Source: Chloroflexota bacterium (GTDB taxonomy: Bacteria; Chloroflexota; Anaerolineae; Anaerolineales; Villigracilaceae). From it: a stretch of DNA of 46,749 bases. Within the stretch, counting starts at the first letter, position 1. Each line of letters begins with the position of its first letter. Of this stretch, positions 46,319 to 46,749 are shown one piece after another. Position numbers and translations under genes: made by a program. Below the pieces are notes generated by a model, which saw nothing but the letters and a program-made list of their open reading frames with translations, had not been told where the DNA came from and ran no database searches. Location: contig JACPVC010000018.1 of NCBI GenBank assembly GCA_016191955.1, positions 1 through 46,749 on the forward strand, read 5' to 3'.

Positions 46319-46749
46319 GTATTCTCCAATTATTTGAAATCGGCGGGAAACCAGCATTTAGTATCAAGTCAACTTCGCAAGTAACAGGCGATCATACCAA
46401 TGGTAAATATCATACCGCCAAAGGACGTAAAACTAAATCCAACTTCTATCCTAGGTGTACTAAAAGTTTGTAGCTGAGTTTACTCCCTTCGCCGTCCTCA
46501 GCGAAGGATTTGCTCACCAAGCGCCGCCGTCCACAGGATGCTTCGCAAAGGACGGCGGCTTTGAGCCATTTTCTAACAACCTTTGCGTGCTCCCTCTTCC
46601 TTAAAGCTCAAGATCGCCTGCTCAAAATCCCATTATCCTTGATACAATCGGGGAAGGTGAAAGCGAAATAGAACGAGCAAAAGGTCTTGAATCCCTATCT
46701 GTCACGTGTAAAGCAAAAGATTATGACCGAATCGAGTGAGAACAAAACC
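46319..46749. other. End region: repeat and possible start of a gene
   Basis: No complete gene. It holds the fourth twin-hairpin repeat. An ATG at 46723 (MTESSENKT) is open to the right edge and could be the start of a gene, but no ribosome-binding site is evident. An ATC-CTT frame running 46639-46740 lacks a start codon and stops just before the edge. A weak TTGATACAATC stretch near 46639 could be a promoter. Confidence 0.3.
46485..46562 (-). repeat. Twin-hairpin repeat, copy 4 (inverted)
   Basis: On the minus strand, stem 1 is GCCGCCGTCC/GGACGGCGGC (46559-46550 with 46532-46523, loop with GCGAAGCATCCTG) and stem 2 is CCTTCGC/GCGAAGG (46507-46501 with 46492-46486). The minus strand reads like copy 2 (GCTCAAAGCCGCCGTCC ... 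GGCGGCGCTTGGTGA ... AAATCCTTCG), so this copy is in opposite orientation. Confidence 0.75.

Noticed and set aside
1-46749. CRISPR array, tRNA or rRNA genes
   Set aside because: No regularly spaced direct repeats, no cloverleaf with a TTCRA-type arm and no rRNA sequence were noticed on either strand.

Overview
The window looks like chromosome from a mesophilic Chloroflexota bacterium, most likely class Anaerolineae. This is inferred from the mix of genes: an Asp23/Gls24 protein beside nusB and a Tat pair, VanZ-like and DedA proteins, several lipoproteins with Thr/Pro-rich stalks, a matrixin protease with thrombospondin-3-type repeats, and TIGR01906/DUF1461. The moderately GC-rich DNA and the many palindromic intergenic repeats fit too. 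No rRNA, tRNA, CRISPR array, phage module or intact transposase gene is visible. Strand use is mixed, with short operons divided by strong hairpin terminators.

Layout. 1-2563: end of an unknown gene, a membrane-fused spermidine-synthase-like protein and a DUF1461 membrane protein. 2738-5761: fabG, Asp23/Gls24, nusB, tatA/B, tatC. 5900-11121: a large secreted lipoprotein with carbohydrate-binding-like and TIM-barrel-like parts, then a penicillin-acylase-family Ntn hydrolase. 11156-15680 (minus): VanZ-like, DedA, a small membrane protein, an S9 peptidase and mnmA. 15723-18378: a MITE-like element, a HAD hydrolase and a VWA lipoprotein. 18962-23507: a compact cluster of a TIM-barrel isomerase-like protein, luxS, a sedoheptulose-7-phosphate-cyclase-type enzyme, a UbiG-like methyltransferase and a UbiA-type prenyltransferase, followed by a GH13 glucosidase and an FGE-fold membrane protein. 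26198-30824 (minus): alaS and a GT-C-like membrane protein, each preceded by a copy of a promoter/mini-ORF/terminator cassette. 30886-32379: an AT-rich LysM protein gene of foreign appearance. 32530-39488: small membrane proteins, hemolysin III, 5'-nucleotidase, a lipoprotein, a frameshifted mtnN and two unknown membrane proteins. 39638-46318: an EF-Tu-domain-II-like small protein, a RibK-like protein, a phosphodiesterase, a matrixin, a C39-peptidase/SH3 plus DUF4231/SLATT-like gene pair, and a tandem PGDYG-like protein.

How genes may work together. The 18962-23507 cluster can be read as a pathway: cyclise a C7 sugar phosphate, methylate it with SAM, and attach or process a prenyl group in the membrane. 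LuxS, with MTA/SAH nucleosidase (mtnN, 36892-37646, broken by one base here), would recycle the S-adenosylhomocysteine. It recalls the ebo clusters (UbiA-type EboC, DHQS-like EboD, TIM-barrel EboE) but differs in content. The product is unknown.

The most unusual non-coding signals are the duplicated mini-ORF cassette (29140-29306 and 30723-30861), a four-copy twin-hairpin repeat family whose stems show compensatory changes, and several genes whose TATAAT-like box lies only 6-8 nt before ATG, which suggests leaderless transcripts.
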